From NCBI RefSeq assembly GCF_002911015.1, contig NZ_KZ626856.1, positions 1 to 64,000 of the forward strand: a stretch of DNA of 64,000 bases. Direction: 5' to 3'. Both the position numbers and the translations under genes were made by a program. Position 1 is the stretch's first letter. The number at the start of each line of letters is the position of its first letter. Positions 25,424 to 34,850 of the stretch are shown here, one piece after another. This DNA comes from Streptomyces populi (GTDB taxonomy: Bacteria > Actinomycetota > Actinomycetes > Streptomycetales > Streptomycetaceae). The notes beneath the pieces are model-generated. The model worked only from the letters and a program-made list of their open reading frames with translations. It was not told the origin of the DNA and did not search any database.

Positions 25424-25558
25424 CCGACCAGTCTCCCGGGGGACCTCGTCATCGGCCAGCGGGAGGGAATCCGGGAGTGACGGCGGGCGCTCGCCGGGCC
25501 TTCGCGCGGGGACGGTCCGAGGAGGCGTCACCGTCCGCGGGGACGGTCCGGCGTGGCC

Positions 25559-26281
25559 TCACGGCCGTTGGCCGTACCCCCGCAGCCGCTCCCCCGCCTC
25601 CTCGAGCTGGTCCGGTGAGAGCAGGGCGGGCGCGAGGCCCGGGACCGAGGCGGACAGGAGCCAGACGCGGCACATCCACTCCAGCTGGGCCGTACGGTCG
25701 TACGCCTGGTCCAGCGAGGCCCCGTGGGCGATGGTGCCGTGGTTCCGGAGGAGGCAGGCGGTGCGGCCGGCCAGCGCCCGGAGCGTGTTCTCGGCCAGCT
25801 CCGGCGTGCCGTAGGCCGCGTAGGGGGCGACGCGGACCGGGCCTCCCATGGCCGCCGCCATGTAATGGACGAGCGGGAGTTCGGGGACGAGGAGCGAGAC
25901 GGCCGTCGCGTGCGGTGCGTGGGTGTGGACGACCGCCCGCGCCTCGGTGGCGCGGTACACCGCGAGGTGCATCGGCAGTTCGCTGGTCGGGCGCAGCGAA
26001 CCGAGCACCTGTCGGCCGTCGAGACCGACGCCGGTGACGTCGTCGGGTGTCAGCCGGTCGTAGGGGACGCCCGTGGGCGTGACCAGGACGGTGTCGCCCA
26101 CGCGGACCGAGACGTTGCCCGACGTGCCGACGACCAGCCCGTCGGCGACCGTGCGGCGGGCCGTCGCGACGAGTTCGTCCCAGGCCCGCCGGAGGGCGTC
26201 CCGTGTGTCCCGCCCGTCGGGTCCGTCCGTCGTCCGTGGGTGCTCGTGCCCGTCCTGTACGTCCCCGTGCCGCTCATTCAT
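25559..26281 (-). CDS. Class II aldolase/adducin family protein (fuculose-phosphate aldolase-like)
   Basis: A 240-aa zinc aldolase. GTSGNVSVR (phosphate binding), SELPMHLAVY (catalytic Glu), VVHTHAPHA (two zinc His) and RNHGTIA (third zinc His) are all present, as in L-fuculose-1-phosphate aldolase. The first 25 residues are His/Asp/Gly-rich and probably disordered. A perfect 7-bp inverted repeat of CRP-type sequence sits 88-105 nt upstream of its ATG, suggesting control by a cAMP-receptor or FNR-like protein (inference). Related enzymes act in methionine salvage (MtnB) and pentulose metabolism; no partner gene here decides. Confidence 0.85.
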   Translation of the reverse strand: MNERHGDVQDGHEHPRTTDGPDGRDTRDALRRAWDELVATARRTVADGLVVGTSGNVSVRVGDTVLVTPTGVPYDRLTPDDVTGVGLDGRQVLGSLRPTSELPMHLAVYRATEARAVVHTHAPHATAVSLLVPELPLVHYMAAAMGGPVRVAPYAAYGTPELAENTLRALAGRTACLLRNHGTIAHGASLDQAYDRTAQLEWMCRVWLLSASVPGLAPALLSPDQLEEAGERLRGYGQRP

Positions 26282-26368
26282 GACGCGATCCTGTCAGGCA
26301 CTGCCGTCCACGGGCTCCGGGCAGGTGTGTTCCAGAGCGGATACGGTCCCTCAAAAGCCCATGGTTGT

Positions 26369-26386
26369 ATGTGATTTACATCACAT
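26369..26386. promoter_or_regulatory. CRP-type palindrome ATGTGAT-N4-ATCACAT
   Basis: Seven-bp arms ATGTGAT (26369-26375) and ATCACAT (26380-26386) are perfect inverted repeats. The core reads TGTGA-N6-TCACA, the classical CRP/FNR-superfamily consensus. It lies in a small AT-rich island, 88 nt upstream of the aldolase start (minus) and 390 nt upstream of pitH2 (plus). Which regulator binds is unknown; a GntR-type factor is an alternative. Confidence 0.6.
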
Positions 26387-26706
26387 CATACCGATGAAAC
26401 GTCGCTGTGACCTCGTTCGGACATTTGCCGCGGATCACACCCCGTGGTCGGCCCGCTACGACCCGGATTGCACCCGGACCCCGCCCCCGGAGCACCCCTT
26501 CGGGCCCCCCGGACGGTGTGACGGGGGCTACAGCCTGGGCGTGACGGGGATCTCGCCGTTCAAACCCGCTCCGACCCGAGCGGTCCACCGGGGTTCGAGA
26601 GCCCAATCGGAGTACGGAATTCCGTATCCGTTCGAACCCTCCGAGCCCTCCTTCGACACAAGCGGAATGCGGGTCCACTGTTCGGGACACCATCAGGTCC
26701 GACCCA

Positions 26707-26744
26707 GTTCACCTTCCGTTCACCCAGGTTGCCTACGGTCCACC
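26707..26744 (+). promoter_or_regulatory. PHO box upstream of pitH2
   Basis: Two perfect GTTCACC direct repeats at 26707-26713 and 26718-26724 are 11 nt apart, exactly the Streptomyces PhoP direct-repeat unit. Weaker units follow, GTTGCCT at 26728 and GTCCACC at 26738, giving a PHO-box array 31-69 nt upstream of the pitH2 ATG. PhoP control of pit genes is reported for S. coelicolor. The rest of 26282-26706 has no gene apart from the CRP-type palindrome. Confidence 0.75.
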
Positions 26745-26775
26745 TGCCACTGACGTCCAACAGAAGCCTGGGTAA

Positions 26776-28017
26776 ATGGAACACATCACGCTCCTCCTCG
26801 GAATCGTGATCGTCACCGCTCTCGTGTTCGATTTCACGAACGGTTTCCACGACACCGCCAACGCGATGGCCACCACCATCTCGACCGGCGCACTCAAGCC
26901 CAAGGTCGCGGTGGCCATGTCCGCCGCCCTCAACCTTGTCGGCGCCTTCCTCTCCGTCGAGGTCGCCAACACGATCTCCAAAGGCCTCGTCGACGAGACG
27001 GGCATCCGGCCGGAGGTGATCTTCGCCGCCCTCGTGGGCGCGATCCTCTGGAACCTGGTGACGTGGCTCGTCGGACTCCCGTCCAGCTCCTCGCACGCCC
27101 TCATGGGCGGCCTGGTCGGCGCCACCATCGCCTCCGCCGGCACCGGCGCCGTGCACGGTGACGTCCTGGTCGGCAAGGTGCTTCTGCCCGCCGTCGCCGC
27201 CCCGGTCGTCGCGGGTCTGGCGGCGATGGTCGCGACCCGTCTGTCGTACAAGCTCAGCGGTGGCGCCGACACCAAGGCCACCAAGAAGGGCTACCGCGCC
27301 GGCCAGATAGCCTCCGCGGGCCTGGTCTCGCTGGCCCACGGCACCAACGACGCGCAGAAGACGATGGGCATCATCACCCTGGCCCTGGTCGCCGGTGGCG
27401 CCATCGCCCCCGACTCGAACCCGCCGGTCTGGGTCATCCTCTCGGCCGGTGTCGCGATCGCTCTCGGCACCTTCCTGGGCGGCTGGCGCATCATCCGCAC
27501 GATGGGCAGGGGCCTGACCGACCTCCAGCCGCAGCAGGGCTTCGCCGCCCAGACCAGCGCGGCCACGGTCATCCTGGCCTCCTCGCACATCGGCTTCTCC
27601 CTCTCCACCACGCACTCGGTCTCCGGTTCCGTGATGGGCGCGGGCCTCGGCCGCAAGGGCGGTGTGGTCCGCTGGTCCACCGCCACCCGCATGGCCGTCG
27701 CCTGGGTCCTCACGCTGCCCGCCGCCGCCCTGGTCGGCGCGCTCGCCGAATGGGTGACCGGTTTCGGCACCTGGGGCACCGCGCTCGTCGCCGTCTTCCT
27801 GGTCGCGTCCAGCTTCGCGATCTGGCGCCGCTCGCGTCACGAGGTCGTCGACCACAACAACGTGAACGACACCGAGGAGCCCCCCGGTGTGGTGACGCAG
27901 GCCATCGCCGCCGTCACCCCGCCCCCGGCCGGCACCCTGACCGACGGCCTCACGGCCACCATCCCCGCTCCGGCCGAGCCCACGGTGAACCCGTCGGCGC
28001 AGTCCCGCGTGGCCTGA
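26776..28017 (+). CDS. pitH2: Low-affinity inorganic phosphate transporter PitH2
   Basis: A 413-aa PiT-family permease moving phosphate (as a metal-phosphate complex) with protons. The family signatures DFTNGFHDTANAMAT at the N-terminus and SLAHGTNDAQKTMGII in the second half are intact, with about ten transmembrane segments. The first 60 and last 150 residues correspond to the duplicated PD001131-type halves. The C-terminal 45 residues are Pro/Ala/Thr-rich and cytoplasmic. The ATG at 26776 has a weak ribosome-binding site. A PHO box lies just upstream and a 72-aa partner follows after 20 nt. It is the SCO1845 counterpart by synteny (recalled). Confidence 0.93.
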   Translation: MEHITLLLGIVIVTALVFDFTNGFHDTANAMATTISTGALKPKVAVAMSAALNLVGAFLSVEVANTISKGLVDETGIRPEVIFAALVGAILWNLVTWLVGLPSSSSHALMGGLVGATIASAGTGAVHGDVLVGKVLLPAVAAPVVAGLAAMVATRLSYKLSGGADTKATKKGYRAGQIASAGLVSLAHGTNDAQKTMGIITLALVAGGAIAPDSNPPVWVILSAGVAIALGTFLGGWRIIRTMGRGLTDLQPQQGFAAQTSAATVILASSHIGFSLSTTHSVSGSVMGAGLGRKGGVVRWSTATRMAVAWVLTLPAAALVGALAEWVTGFGTWGTALVAVFLVASSFAIWRRSRHEVVDHNNVNDTEEPPGVVTQAIAAVTPPPAGTLTDGLTATIPAPAEPTVNPSAQSRVA

Positions 28018-28037
28018 GAACCGAAGGAAGAAACAGC

Positions 28038-28256
28038 ATGCACATCGACTGGTCAGCCCTCGGGTCGGTCTTCGGGGTCAGCCTCGGAATAAGCGTGGCC
28101 CTCGTCGCCCTCTTCACCCTCGGCGTCGCCGGCCTCTCCAAGAAGGAGACGGCCCAGGGCGGTTCCGCGGTCGCGGCGGCCACCGGCGCGTACGTCTGCT
28201 TCGCGGCCTGCGCCGCGGCGGTGGCGTACGGCATCTCCCTGATCATCACCAAGTAA
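28038..28256 (+). CDS. Small membrane protein co-transcribed with pitH2
   Basis: A 72-aa protein with two hydrophobic helices (about 11-31 and 49-69) separated by a short polar loop, LSKKETAQGGSA. It starts at ATG 28038 behind GAAGGAAG, 20 nt after pitH2, so it is in the same operon. It is conserved next to pitH2 in Streptomyces by recollection (SCO1846 position). It lacks the accessory-PhoU (Pap) fold seen with pitH1, so it may be a structural subunit or modulator. Function unknown. Confidence 0.8.
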   Translation: MHIDWSALGSVFGVSLGISVALVALFTLGVAGLSKKETAQGGSAVAAATGAYVCFAACAAAVAYGISLIITK

Positions 28257-28297
28257 CGGCACGGGCGGCCCGCACCCGGGCCGCTCCGAGCGGTACC

Positions 28298-28341
28298 GCG
28301 CGTGGGGCGCGGGACGGATCACCGTCCCGCGCCCCACGCGC
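28298..28341. terminator. 20-bp perfect hairpin after the pit operon
   Basis: The 20-nt arms at 28298-28317 and 28322-28341 are exact inverted repeats, with the four-base loop ATCA. It begins 41 nt after the stop of the small membrane gene and lies just ahead of the B12 riboswitch, so it probably separates the phosphate and cobalamin transcripts. It has no U-tract but exceptional stem stability. Confidence 0.8.
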
Positions 28342-28409
28342 ATGTGGGCCTGCGCACACTGTCCCTCCGCAGGTCAAGAGCCAGTTGACGGCCGTTCACA
28401 CCCCGTGGT

Positions 28410-28555
28410 GGACTGCCGGAGCCAAGTACGGCGGCATGAGAGGAAGCCGGTGCGAATCCGGCGCGGTCCCGCCACTGTCATCGGGGAAGAAACTCCCCGG
28501 GAGCCAGGAACTCTCACCGCCGGTCTCGTCGAACCAGGGCGTGGACACCCTGAGT
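28410..28555 (+). promoter_or_regulatory. Cobalamin riboswitch
   Basis: Conserved AdoCbl-riboswitch elements are present in order: GAGAGGAAGCCGGTGCGAATCCGGC (P3-P5 region, from 28438), GCGGTCCCGCCACTGT, and the B12 box AGCCAGGAACTC (28502-28513). High cobalamin should repress the downstream B12 operon. The box is followed by the pairing AGGGCGT/ACACCCT just before GAGGA at 28556-28560, suggesting control by hiding a ribosome-binding site. A possible promoter is TTGACG (28385) with TGGACT (28409). Ends are approximate. Confidence 0.93.
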
Positions 28556-28569
28556 GAGGACATATCGCC

Positions 28570-28635
28570 ATGCGCGGCTGCCCGTTGCCCGTTCCGCTGA
28601 GTACGAGGGTTCCGCTCCACCCCACGGCCGGCTGA
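28570..28635 (+). CDS. Leader ORF between B12 riboswitch and cobD
   Basis: A 21-codon frame, MRGCPLPVPLSTRVPLHPTAG, starts at ATG 28570, 9 nt after a good GAGGA. It ends at TGA 28633-28635, 4 nt before the cobD GTG. cobD itself has no visible ribosome-binding site, so ribosomes probably reach it by re-initiation. The frame is different from cobD. It may be a true leader peptide or only a coupling device. Confidence 0.5.
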   Translation: MRGCPLPVPLSTRVPLHPTAG

Positions 28636-28639
28636 CCCC

Positions 28640-29611
28640 GTGCGTGCCGATCGCGTCTTCGCGTACGGCGCCGCCGCCGGCCTCCTCGGCGACCTGCTGC
28701 TCGGCGATCCCCGCCGGGGGCACCCGGTCGCCGCGTTCGGGCGGGCCGCCGCGGCCGTGGAGCGGACCCTGTGGCGCGACCACCGCGGGTGGGGCGCCCT
28801 GCACACCGCCGTCTGCGTGGGCGGCGCCACCGGACTCGCCGTGCTCGCGAGCCGTCGCGTCCGCTCCTCTCCCACCGCCTCGATCGCCCTGACCGCCGCC
28901 GCCACCTGGTCCGTCGTCGGGGGAACCTCCCTCGGCCGCGAGGCGCGGGCGATCGGCGGCGCGCTCGCCGCCGGTGACCTCGCCGTGGCCCGGGAGCGGC
29001 TGCCGCACCTGTGCGGACGCGACCCGCAGGCGCTGGACGCCGACGGCGTCGCGCGCGCCGTCGTCGAGTCCGTCGCCGAGAACACCTCCGACGCCGTCGT
29101 GGGCGCCCTGGTCTGGGGCGCCGTCGCCGGCGTGCCCGGACTCGTCGCCTTCCGCGCGGTCAACACCCTCGACGCCATGGTCGGACACAAGTCCCCCCGG
29201 TACCGGCGCTACGGCTGGGCCTCCGCCCGGCTCGACGACCTGGCCGGCTGGCCGGGAGCGCGGCTGACCGCCGTCCTCGCGGCCGTGGCCGGGCCCGACC
29301 CGCGCGGCGCCCTGCGTGCCTGGCGCGCCGACGCCCGCCGGCATCCGAGCCCCAACGCCGGTCCCGTGGAGGCCTCGTTCGCGGGCACCCTCGGCGTCCG
29401 GCTCGGCGGCACCCTCGCGTACGGCGGACGGGTCGAGCACCGGCCCGTGCTCAACGGCACGGGGCGCGCCGTCGACGTGCACGACATCGAACGGGCCGTA
29501 CGGCTCTCCCGGCGCGTCGGCTGGCTCGCGCTCGGGGCGAGCGCCACCGCCCGGATCCTGCTCGGCCGGACCGGACGGGCTTCGTCCACCAGGAAGGGAC
29601 GCACCGCATGA
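28640..29611 (+). CDS. cobD: Adenosylcobinamide-phosphate synthase CobD/CbiB
   Basis: A 323-aa membrane enzyme that attaches aminopropanol (phosphate) to adenosylcobyric acid. Family signatures are [13 protein letters not shown] near the N-terminus, [18 protein letters not shown], and [18 protein letters not shown]. Four to five hydrophobic helices are visible. The GTG at 28640 is the only start in frame and has no ribosome-binding site. It follows a riboswitch-controlled leader ORF and overlaps cobQ by 4 bp (ATGA). Confidence 0.92.
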   Translation: MRADRVFAYGAAAGLLGDLLLGDPRRGHPVAAFGRAAAAVERTLWRDHRGWGALHTAVCVGGATGLAVLASRRVRSSPTASIALTAAATWSVVGGTSLGREARAIGGALAAGDLAVARERLPHLCGRDPQALDADGVARAVVESVAENTSDAVVGALVWGAVAGVPGLVAFRAVNTLDAMVGHKSPRYRRYGWASARLDDLAGWPGARLTAVLAAVAGPDPRGALRAWRADARRHPSPNAGPVEASFAGTLGVRLGGTLAYGGRVEHRPVLNGTGRAVDVHDIERAVRLSRRVGWLALGASATARILLGRTGRASSTRKGRTA

Positions 29612-31200
29612 GCGGCGGGCTGCTGATCGCCGGGACCACCTCCGACGCGGGCAAGAGCGTCGTGACCGCCGGGATCTGCCGGTGGCTGGCGCGCCAGGGC
29701 GTCAAGGTCGCGCCGTTCAAGGCGCAGAACATGTCCCTGAACTCGTTCGTGACCCGCGAGGGCGCCGAGATCGGGCGGGCGCAGGCCATGCAGGCGCAGG
29801 CCGCCCGGGTCGAGCCGACCGCGCTGATGAACCCCGTGCTGCTCAAGCCGGGCGGCGACCGCACCAGCCAGGTCGTCCTGATGGGCAGGCCGGTGGGCGA
29901 GATGAGCGCGCGCGGGTTCTTCGGGACGGCCGGGTCCGGGACCGGCGCCCCGGGGGGCGCGTCCCCCGGGGACCGGTTGCGCGGGGGGCGCCAGGAAGCA
30001 CTCCTCGCGACCGTCCTCGACTGTCTGGCGACGTTGCGGGGCACGTATGACGCGGTGATCTGTGAGGGCGCCGGGAGTCCGGCCGAGATCAATCTGCGGC
30101 GCACCGACATCGTGAACATGGGGGTGGCGCGCAACGCCGGGCTTCCCGTGCTCGTCGTCGGCGACATCGACCGGGGCGGGGTGTTCGCCTCGTTCTTCGG
30201 GACGGTCGCGCTGCTGTCCCCCGAGGACCAGGCGCTCGTCGCCGGGTTCCTCGTCAACAAGTTCCGCGGTGACGTCAGCCTGCTGGAACCCGGGCTCGAC
30301 ATGCTGCACGGCCTCACCGGGCGGCGCACGTACGGCGTGCTGCCGTTCCGGCACGGTCTGGGCATCGACGAGGAGGACGGACTGCGCGTCTCGCTGCGCG
30401 GGGCGGTCCGGGAGTCGGCGGTCTCCGCCCCCGTCGGCGCGGACGTCCTGCGGGTCGCCGTGTGCGCGATCCCGCTGATGTCCAACTTCACCGACGTGGA
30501 CGCGCTGGCCGCCGAACCGGGTGTCGTCGTGCGGTTCGTGGACCGGGCCGAGGAACTGGCCGACGCGGACCTGGTCGTCGTGCCCGGGACCCGCGGCACG
30601 GTCGAGGCGCTCCGGTGGCTGCGCGAGCGCGGCCTCGCGGACGCGATCGCCCGCCGGGCCGCCGAGGGGCGGCCCGTCCTCGGCGTCTGCGGCGGCTACC
30701 AGCTCCTCGGCGACCACATCGAGGACGAGGTCGAGTCCCGCGCCGGCCACGTCGACGGTCTCGGACTGCTGCCCGTACGCGTGCGGTTCGCGCGGGAGAA
30801 GACCCTGGCGCGGCCGGTGGGCACGGCCCTCGGCGAGCACGTCGAGGGGTACGAGATCCATCACGGCGTCGCCGAGGTGACCGGCGGCGAGACGTTCATG
30901 TCCGACGCCGCCGGAGCGGGCCTGGACGGCTGCCGGGTCGGCGCCGTGTGGGGCACGCACTGGCACGGATCACTGGAGTCGGACGGTTTCCGGCGGGCCT
31001 TCCTGCGCGAGGTGGCCGCCGCCGCGGGCCGCCGCTTCGTGCCGGCCCCCGACACGTCGTTCGCGGCGCTGCGCGAGGAGCAGCTGGACCGGCTCGGCGA
31101 CCTGATCGAGGAACACGCGGACACGGACGCGCTGTGGCGGCTCATCGAGTCCGGCGCGCCGCAAGGACTGCCCTTCATTCCACCGGGAGCACCCGCATGA
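29608..31200 (+). CDS. cobQ: Cobyric acid synthase CobQ
   Basis: A 530-aa amidotransferase that amidates four carboxylates of adenosylcobyrinic acid a,c-diamide using glutamine and ATP. The N-terminal MinD/dethiobiotin-synthetase-like domain has GTTSDAGKS and [32 protein letters not shown] is diagnostic. The C-terminal class I glutaminase domain has [10 protein letters not shown] (nucleophile Cys) and a GTHWHG histidine. A Gly-rich insertion of about 20 residues ([18 protein letters not shown]) after position 110 is encoded by a palindromic stretch. ATGA overlaps join it to cobD and cobN. Confidence 0.94.
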   Translation: MSGGLLIAGTTSDAGKSVVTAGICRWLARQGVKVAPFKAQNMSLNSFVTREGAEIGRAQAMQAQAARVEPTALMNPVLLKPGGDRTSQVVLMGRPVGEMSARGFFGTAGSGTGAPGGASPGDRLRGGRQEALLATVLDCLATLRGTYDAVICEGAGSPAEINLRRTDIVNMGVARNAGLPVLVVGDIDRGGVFASFFGTVALLSPEDQALVAGFLVNKFRGDVSLLEPGLDMLHGLTGRRTYGVLPFRHGLGIDEEDGLRVSLRGAVRESAVSAPVGADVLRVAVCAIPLMSNFTDVDALAAEPGVVVRFVDRAEELADADLVVVPGTRGTVEALRWLRERGLADAIARRAAEGRPVLGVCGGYQLLGDHIEDEVESRAGHVDGLGLLPVRVRFAREKTLARPVGTALGEHVEGYEIHHGVAEVTGGETFMSDAAGAGLDGCRVGAVWGTHWHGSLESDGFRRAFLREVAAAAGRRFVPAPDTSFAALREEQLDRLGDLIEEHADTDALWRLIESGAPQGLPFIPPGAPA

Positions 31201-34200
31201 GCACTGTGTTGTTGTTGTCGACCGCCGACACGGACCTGCTGGCGGCCCGCGCCAGCGGCGCCGCCTACCGGATCGGCAACCCGACCCGGGTGGACGTCAC
31301 CGGCGAACTCCCCGCGCTCGTCGAGGGCGCTGACCTGGCCGTCGTGCGGCTGCTGGGCGGCAAGCGGGCCTGGGAGGAGGGGCTGGCCTTCCTGAAGGCG
31401 TCCGGGATCCCGACCGTGCTGCTGGGCGGCGAGTCCGTCCCGGACGCCGAGCTGATGGCCGAGTCGTCGGTGCCCGCCGGTGTGGTCGCCGAGGCGCTGC
31501 GCTATCTCGTCGAGGGCGGTCCGGCCAACCTCGGGGAGCTGGCCCGGTTCCTCTCCGACACCGTGCTGCTGACGGGTGAGGGTTTCGAGGAGCCGCACCG
31601 GACGGCGGAGTTCGGCGTGCACGGCGAGCGTGCCCTCACCGAGGGCCGGCCGACGGTCGGCGTCCTGTTCTACCGGGCCCACGAACTGTCCGGGAACACC
31701 GCGTTCGTGGACACCCTGTGCGACGCGATCGAGGCCCGCGGCGCCAACGCCCTTCCCGTGTACTGCGGTTCGCTGCGCGGAGCCGACCCTGGCCTGTACG
31801 AGATCCTCGGCCGGGCCGACGCGCTCGTGGCCACGGTCCTCGCCGCGGGCGGCACCCACGCCTCCGAGGCGTCCGCGGGCGGCGACGAGGAGGCCTGGGA
31901 CATCGGGGCGCTCGCCGACCTCGACGTCCCGGTGCTCCAGGGGCTGTGCCTGACCTCGTCGAGGGCCGCCTGGGAGGCCTCGGACGCCGCCCTGTCCCCG
32001 ATGGACGCGGCGATGCAGGTGGCCATCCCGGAGTTCGACGGCCGGCTGATCACCGTGCCGTTCTCGTTCAAGGAACAGGGCCCGGACGACGTCCCGGTGT
32101 ACGTCGCCGACCCCGAGCGGGCCGCCCGGGTCGCCGGGATCGCCCTGCGGCACGCCCGGCTGAAGCACAAGCCGAACGCGGAGAAAAAGCTCGGGATCGT
32201 CTTCACCGCCTACCCGACCAAGCACTCGCGGGTCGGCAACGCCGTCGGTCTCGACACCCCCGCCTCCGCCGTGCGGGTCCTCGACGCGCTCCGCGACGCG
32301 GGCTACGCCCTCACCGACTACCCGGACAACGGCGACGAGCTGATCCACCGGCTGATCGCCGCCGGCGGCCACGACGTGGAGTGGCTGACCGAGGAGCAGC
32401 TCGCCGCCGCCCCGGCGCGCGTGCCGCTCGCCGACTACCGGGCCTGGTTCGACACCCTCGACCCCGCGCTGCGCGAGGCCATGCTGGAGGCGTGGGGCGA
32501 GCCGCCGGGCTCCCTCTACGTCGACGGCGACGACATCGTCCTGGCCTGCCTGGAGTTCGGGAACGTCGTCGTGATGATCCAGCCGCCGCGCGGCTTCGGC
32601 GAGAACCCGATCGCGATCTACCACGACCCCGACATGCCGCCGTCGCACCACTACATGGCCGCCTACCGCTGGCTCGAGAACAGTTTCGGCGCGGACGCCG
32701 TCGTGCACATGGGCAAGCACGGCACGATGGAATGGCTGCCGGGCAAGGGGCTCGGGCTCAGCGGTGGCTGCGCGCCCGACGCCGTCCTCGGCGAACTCCC
32801 CCTGGTCTACCCGTTCATCGTCAACGACCCCGGCGAGGGCACGCAGGCCAAGCGGCGCGGGCACGCCACCGTCGTCGACCACCTCGTCCCGCCGATGGCC
32901 CGCGCCGACACCTACGGCGACCTCGCCAAGCTGGAGCAGCTCCTCGACGAGTACGCCCTGGTCTCCGACCTGGACCCGGCCAAGGCCCCGGCCGTGCGCG
33001 CGCAGATCTGGACGCTGGTCAAGGCGGCCGAACTCCACCACGACCTGCACGTCGACGAGCAGCCCGACGACGGCGACTTCGACGAGTTCGTGATGCACAT
33101 CGACGGCTACCTCTGCGAGATCAAGGACGTGCAGATCCGCGACGGGCTGCACATCCTCGGCGGCGGCCCGGAGGCCGAACCGCGGGTGAACCTCGTGCTC
33201 GCCGTGCTGCGCGCCTCGCAGGTGTGGGGCGGCACGGCGAACGCGCTGCCCGGTCTGCGCGCCGCGCTCGCCGAGCACTTCGGCCTGGTGGAGAAGGAGT
33301 TGCTGGCCGAGCCGGGCGCTCCGGTGAAGGCGCCCGTCGAGCTGACCGACCTCGTGGAGGGTCCGGCCCGTACGGCGGCCGACGCGATCGACCTGCTGGA
33401 GCAGCTGTGCCGGCGGGCGGCCCTCGGCATGGAGGAGCGGGGCTGGGACGCGGCAGCCGTGCCGGGGCTCGTGCGGGACCTCCTCGGCACCGAACTCCCC
33501 GACGCCGTCGCGGTGCTGGAGTTCGCCTGCCGCGAGGTGGTCCCGCGGCTGGCGCGGACGACGGACGAGATCGGGCACATCCTCAAGGCCCTGGACGGCG
33601 GTTACGTCCCGGCGGGCCCGTCGGGCTCGCCGACCCGCGGTCTCGTCAACGTCCTGCCGACCGGCCGCAACTTCTACTCCGTCGACCCCAAGGCCATTCC
33701 CTCCCGGCTCAGTTGGGAGGTCGGCCAGTCCCTCGCCGACTCGCTCGTGCAGCGCTACCTCCAGGACACCGGCGCCTACCCGACGTCCGTCGGACTGACG
33801 GTGTGGGGCACGTCCGCCATGCGCACCCAGGGCGACGACATCGCGGAGATCCTCGCGCTGCTCGGCTGCCGTCCGGTGTGGGACGACGCCTCGCGCCGGG
33901 TCACCGGCTTCGAGATCGTGCCCCTGGAGGAACTGGGCCGCCCGCGCATCGACGTCACGGTCCGCATCTCGGGCTTCTTCCGGGACGCGTTCCCGCACGT
34001 GGTCGGGCTGATCGACGACGCCGTACGGGCGGTCGCCGAGCTGGACGAGCCGGCGGACCGCAACTTCGTCCGCGCGCACGCCGACGAGGACACCGCCGAG
34101 CACGGCGACCGGCGGCGCGCCACCTCGCGCATCTTCGGCTCCAAGCCGGGCGCGTACGGCGCCGGTCTGCTGCCGCTGATCGACGCCCGGAACTGGAGGA

Positions 34201-34850
34201 GCGACGCGGACCTCGCCGAGGTGTACGCCGTCTGGGGCGGCTACGCCTACGGGCGCGGGCTCGACGGGCGGGCGGCTCGCGGGGACATGGAGACGGCGTT
34301 CAAGCGGATCGCGGTGGCGGCGAAGAACGTCGACACCCGCGAGCACGACCTCGTCGACGCCGACGACTACTTCCAGTACCACGGCGGCATGGTCGCGATG
34401 GTGCGGCACCTGACCGGGGCCTCCCCGGAGGCGTACGTCGGCGACTCCGCCGTGCCGGACCAGGTGAAGACCCGCACGCTGGGCGAGGAGACCCACCGGG
34501 TCTTCCGGGCCCGGGTGGTCAACCCGCGCTGGATGGCGGCGATGCGCCGGCACGGCTACAAGGGCGCCTTCGAGATGGCGGCGACCGTGGACTACCTGTT
34601 CGGCTACGACGCCACGGCCGGGGTCGTGGACGACTGGATGTACGAGAAGCTCAGCGCGGAGTACGTCTTCGACGCGGAGAACCGGGACTTCATGAAGAAG
34701 TCCAACCCGTGGGCGCTGCGCGGGATCACCGAACGGCTCCTGGAGGCCGCCGACCGGGGCCTGTGGGCCGAGCCGGACGCGGACACCCTGGAGCGGCTGC
34801 GCGCCACCTATCTGGAGCTCGAAGGCGACTTGGAGGGCGACGACCAGTGA
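31197..34850 (+). CDS. cobN: Cobaltochelatase subunit CobN
   Basis: A 1217-aa large subunit of the ATP-dependent (late-insertion) cobaltochelatase, homologous to magnesium-chelatase H. It inserts cobalt into hydrogenobyrinic acid a,c-diamide. Motifs include VYIGSL-type [14 protein letters not shown] early, [37 protein letters not shown], and the C-terminal [30 protein letters not shown]. Length is normal for CobN. It overlaps cobQ (ATGA) and the ChlI/ChlD-type partner (GTGA) by 4 bp, so the chelatase subunits are made together. Confidence 0.96.
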   Translation: MSTVLLLSTADTDLLAARASGAAYRIGNPTRVDVTGELPALVEGADLAVVRLLGGKRAWEEGLAFLKASGIPTVLLGGESVPDAELMAESSVPAGVVAEALRYLVEGGPANLGELARFLSDTVLLTGEGFEEPHRTAEFGVHGERALTEGRPTVGVLFYRAHELSGNTAFVDTLCDAIEARGANALPVYCGSLRGADPGLYEILGRADALVATVLAAGGTHASEASAGGDEEAWDIGALADLDVPVLQGLCLTSSRAAWEASDAALSPMDAAMQVAIPEFDGRLITVPFSFKEQGPDDVPVYVADPERAARVAGIALRHARLKHKPNAEKKLGIVFTAYPTKHSRVGNAVGLDTPASAVRVLDALRDAGYALTDYPDNGDELIHRLIAAGGHDVEWLTEEQLAAAPARVPLADYRAWFDTLDPALREAMLEAWGEPPGSLYVDGDDIVLACLEFGNVVVMIQPPRGFGENPIAIYHDPDMPPSHHYMAAYRWLENSFGADAVVHMGKHGTMEWLPGKGLGLSGGCAPDAVLGELPLVYPFIVNDPGEGTQAKRRGHATVVDHLVPPMARADTYGDLAKLEQLLDEYALVSDLDPAKAPAVRAQIWTLVKAAELHHDLHVDEQPDDGDFDEFVMHIDGYLCEIKDVQIRDGLHILGGGPEAEPRVNLVLAVLRASQVWGGTANALPGLRAALAEHFGLVEKELLAEPGAPVKAPVELTDLVEGPARTAADAIDLLEQLCRRAALGMEERGWDAAAVPGLVRDLLGTELPDAVAVLEFACREVVPRLARTTDEIGHILKALDGGYVPAGPSGSPTRGLVNVLPTGRNFYSVDPKAIPSRLSWEVGQSLADSLVQRYLQDTGAYPTSVGLTVWGTSAMRTQGDDIAEILALLGCRPVWDDASRRVTGFEIVPLEELGRPRIDVTVRISGFFRDAFPHVVGLIDDAVRAVAELDEPADRNFVRAHADEDTAEHGDRRRATSRIFGSKPGAYGAGLLPLIDARNWRSDADLAEVYAVWGGYAYGRGLDGRAARGDMETAFKRIAVAAKNVDTREHDLVDADDYFQYHGGMVAMVRHLTGASPEAYVGDSAVPDQVKTRTLGEETHRVFRARVVNPRWMAAMRRHGYKGAFEMAATVDYLFGYDATAGVVDDWMYEKLSAEYVFDAENRDFMKKSNPWALRGITERLLEAADRGLWAEPDADTLERLRATYLELEGDLEGDDQ

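Noticed and set aside
28342..28557. Short coding frames across the riboswitch
   Set aside because: The stretch is fully explained by the conserved cobalamin-riboswitch core and B12 box.
30861..34553. A 1230-codon open frame opposite cobN
   Set aside because: Typical shadow frame of high-GC DNA: it lies antisense to a full-length CobN with clear motifs and has a His/Gly/Arg/Val-rich translation unlike any protein family.
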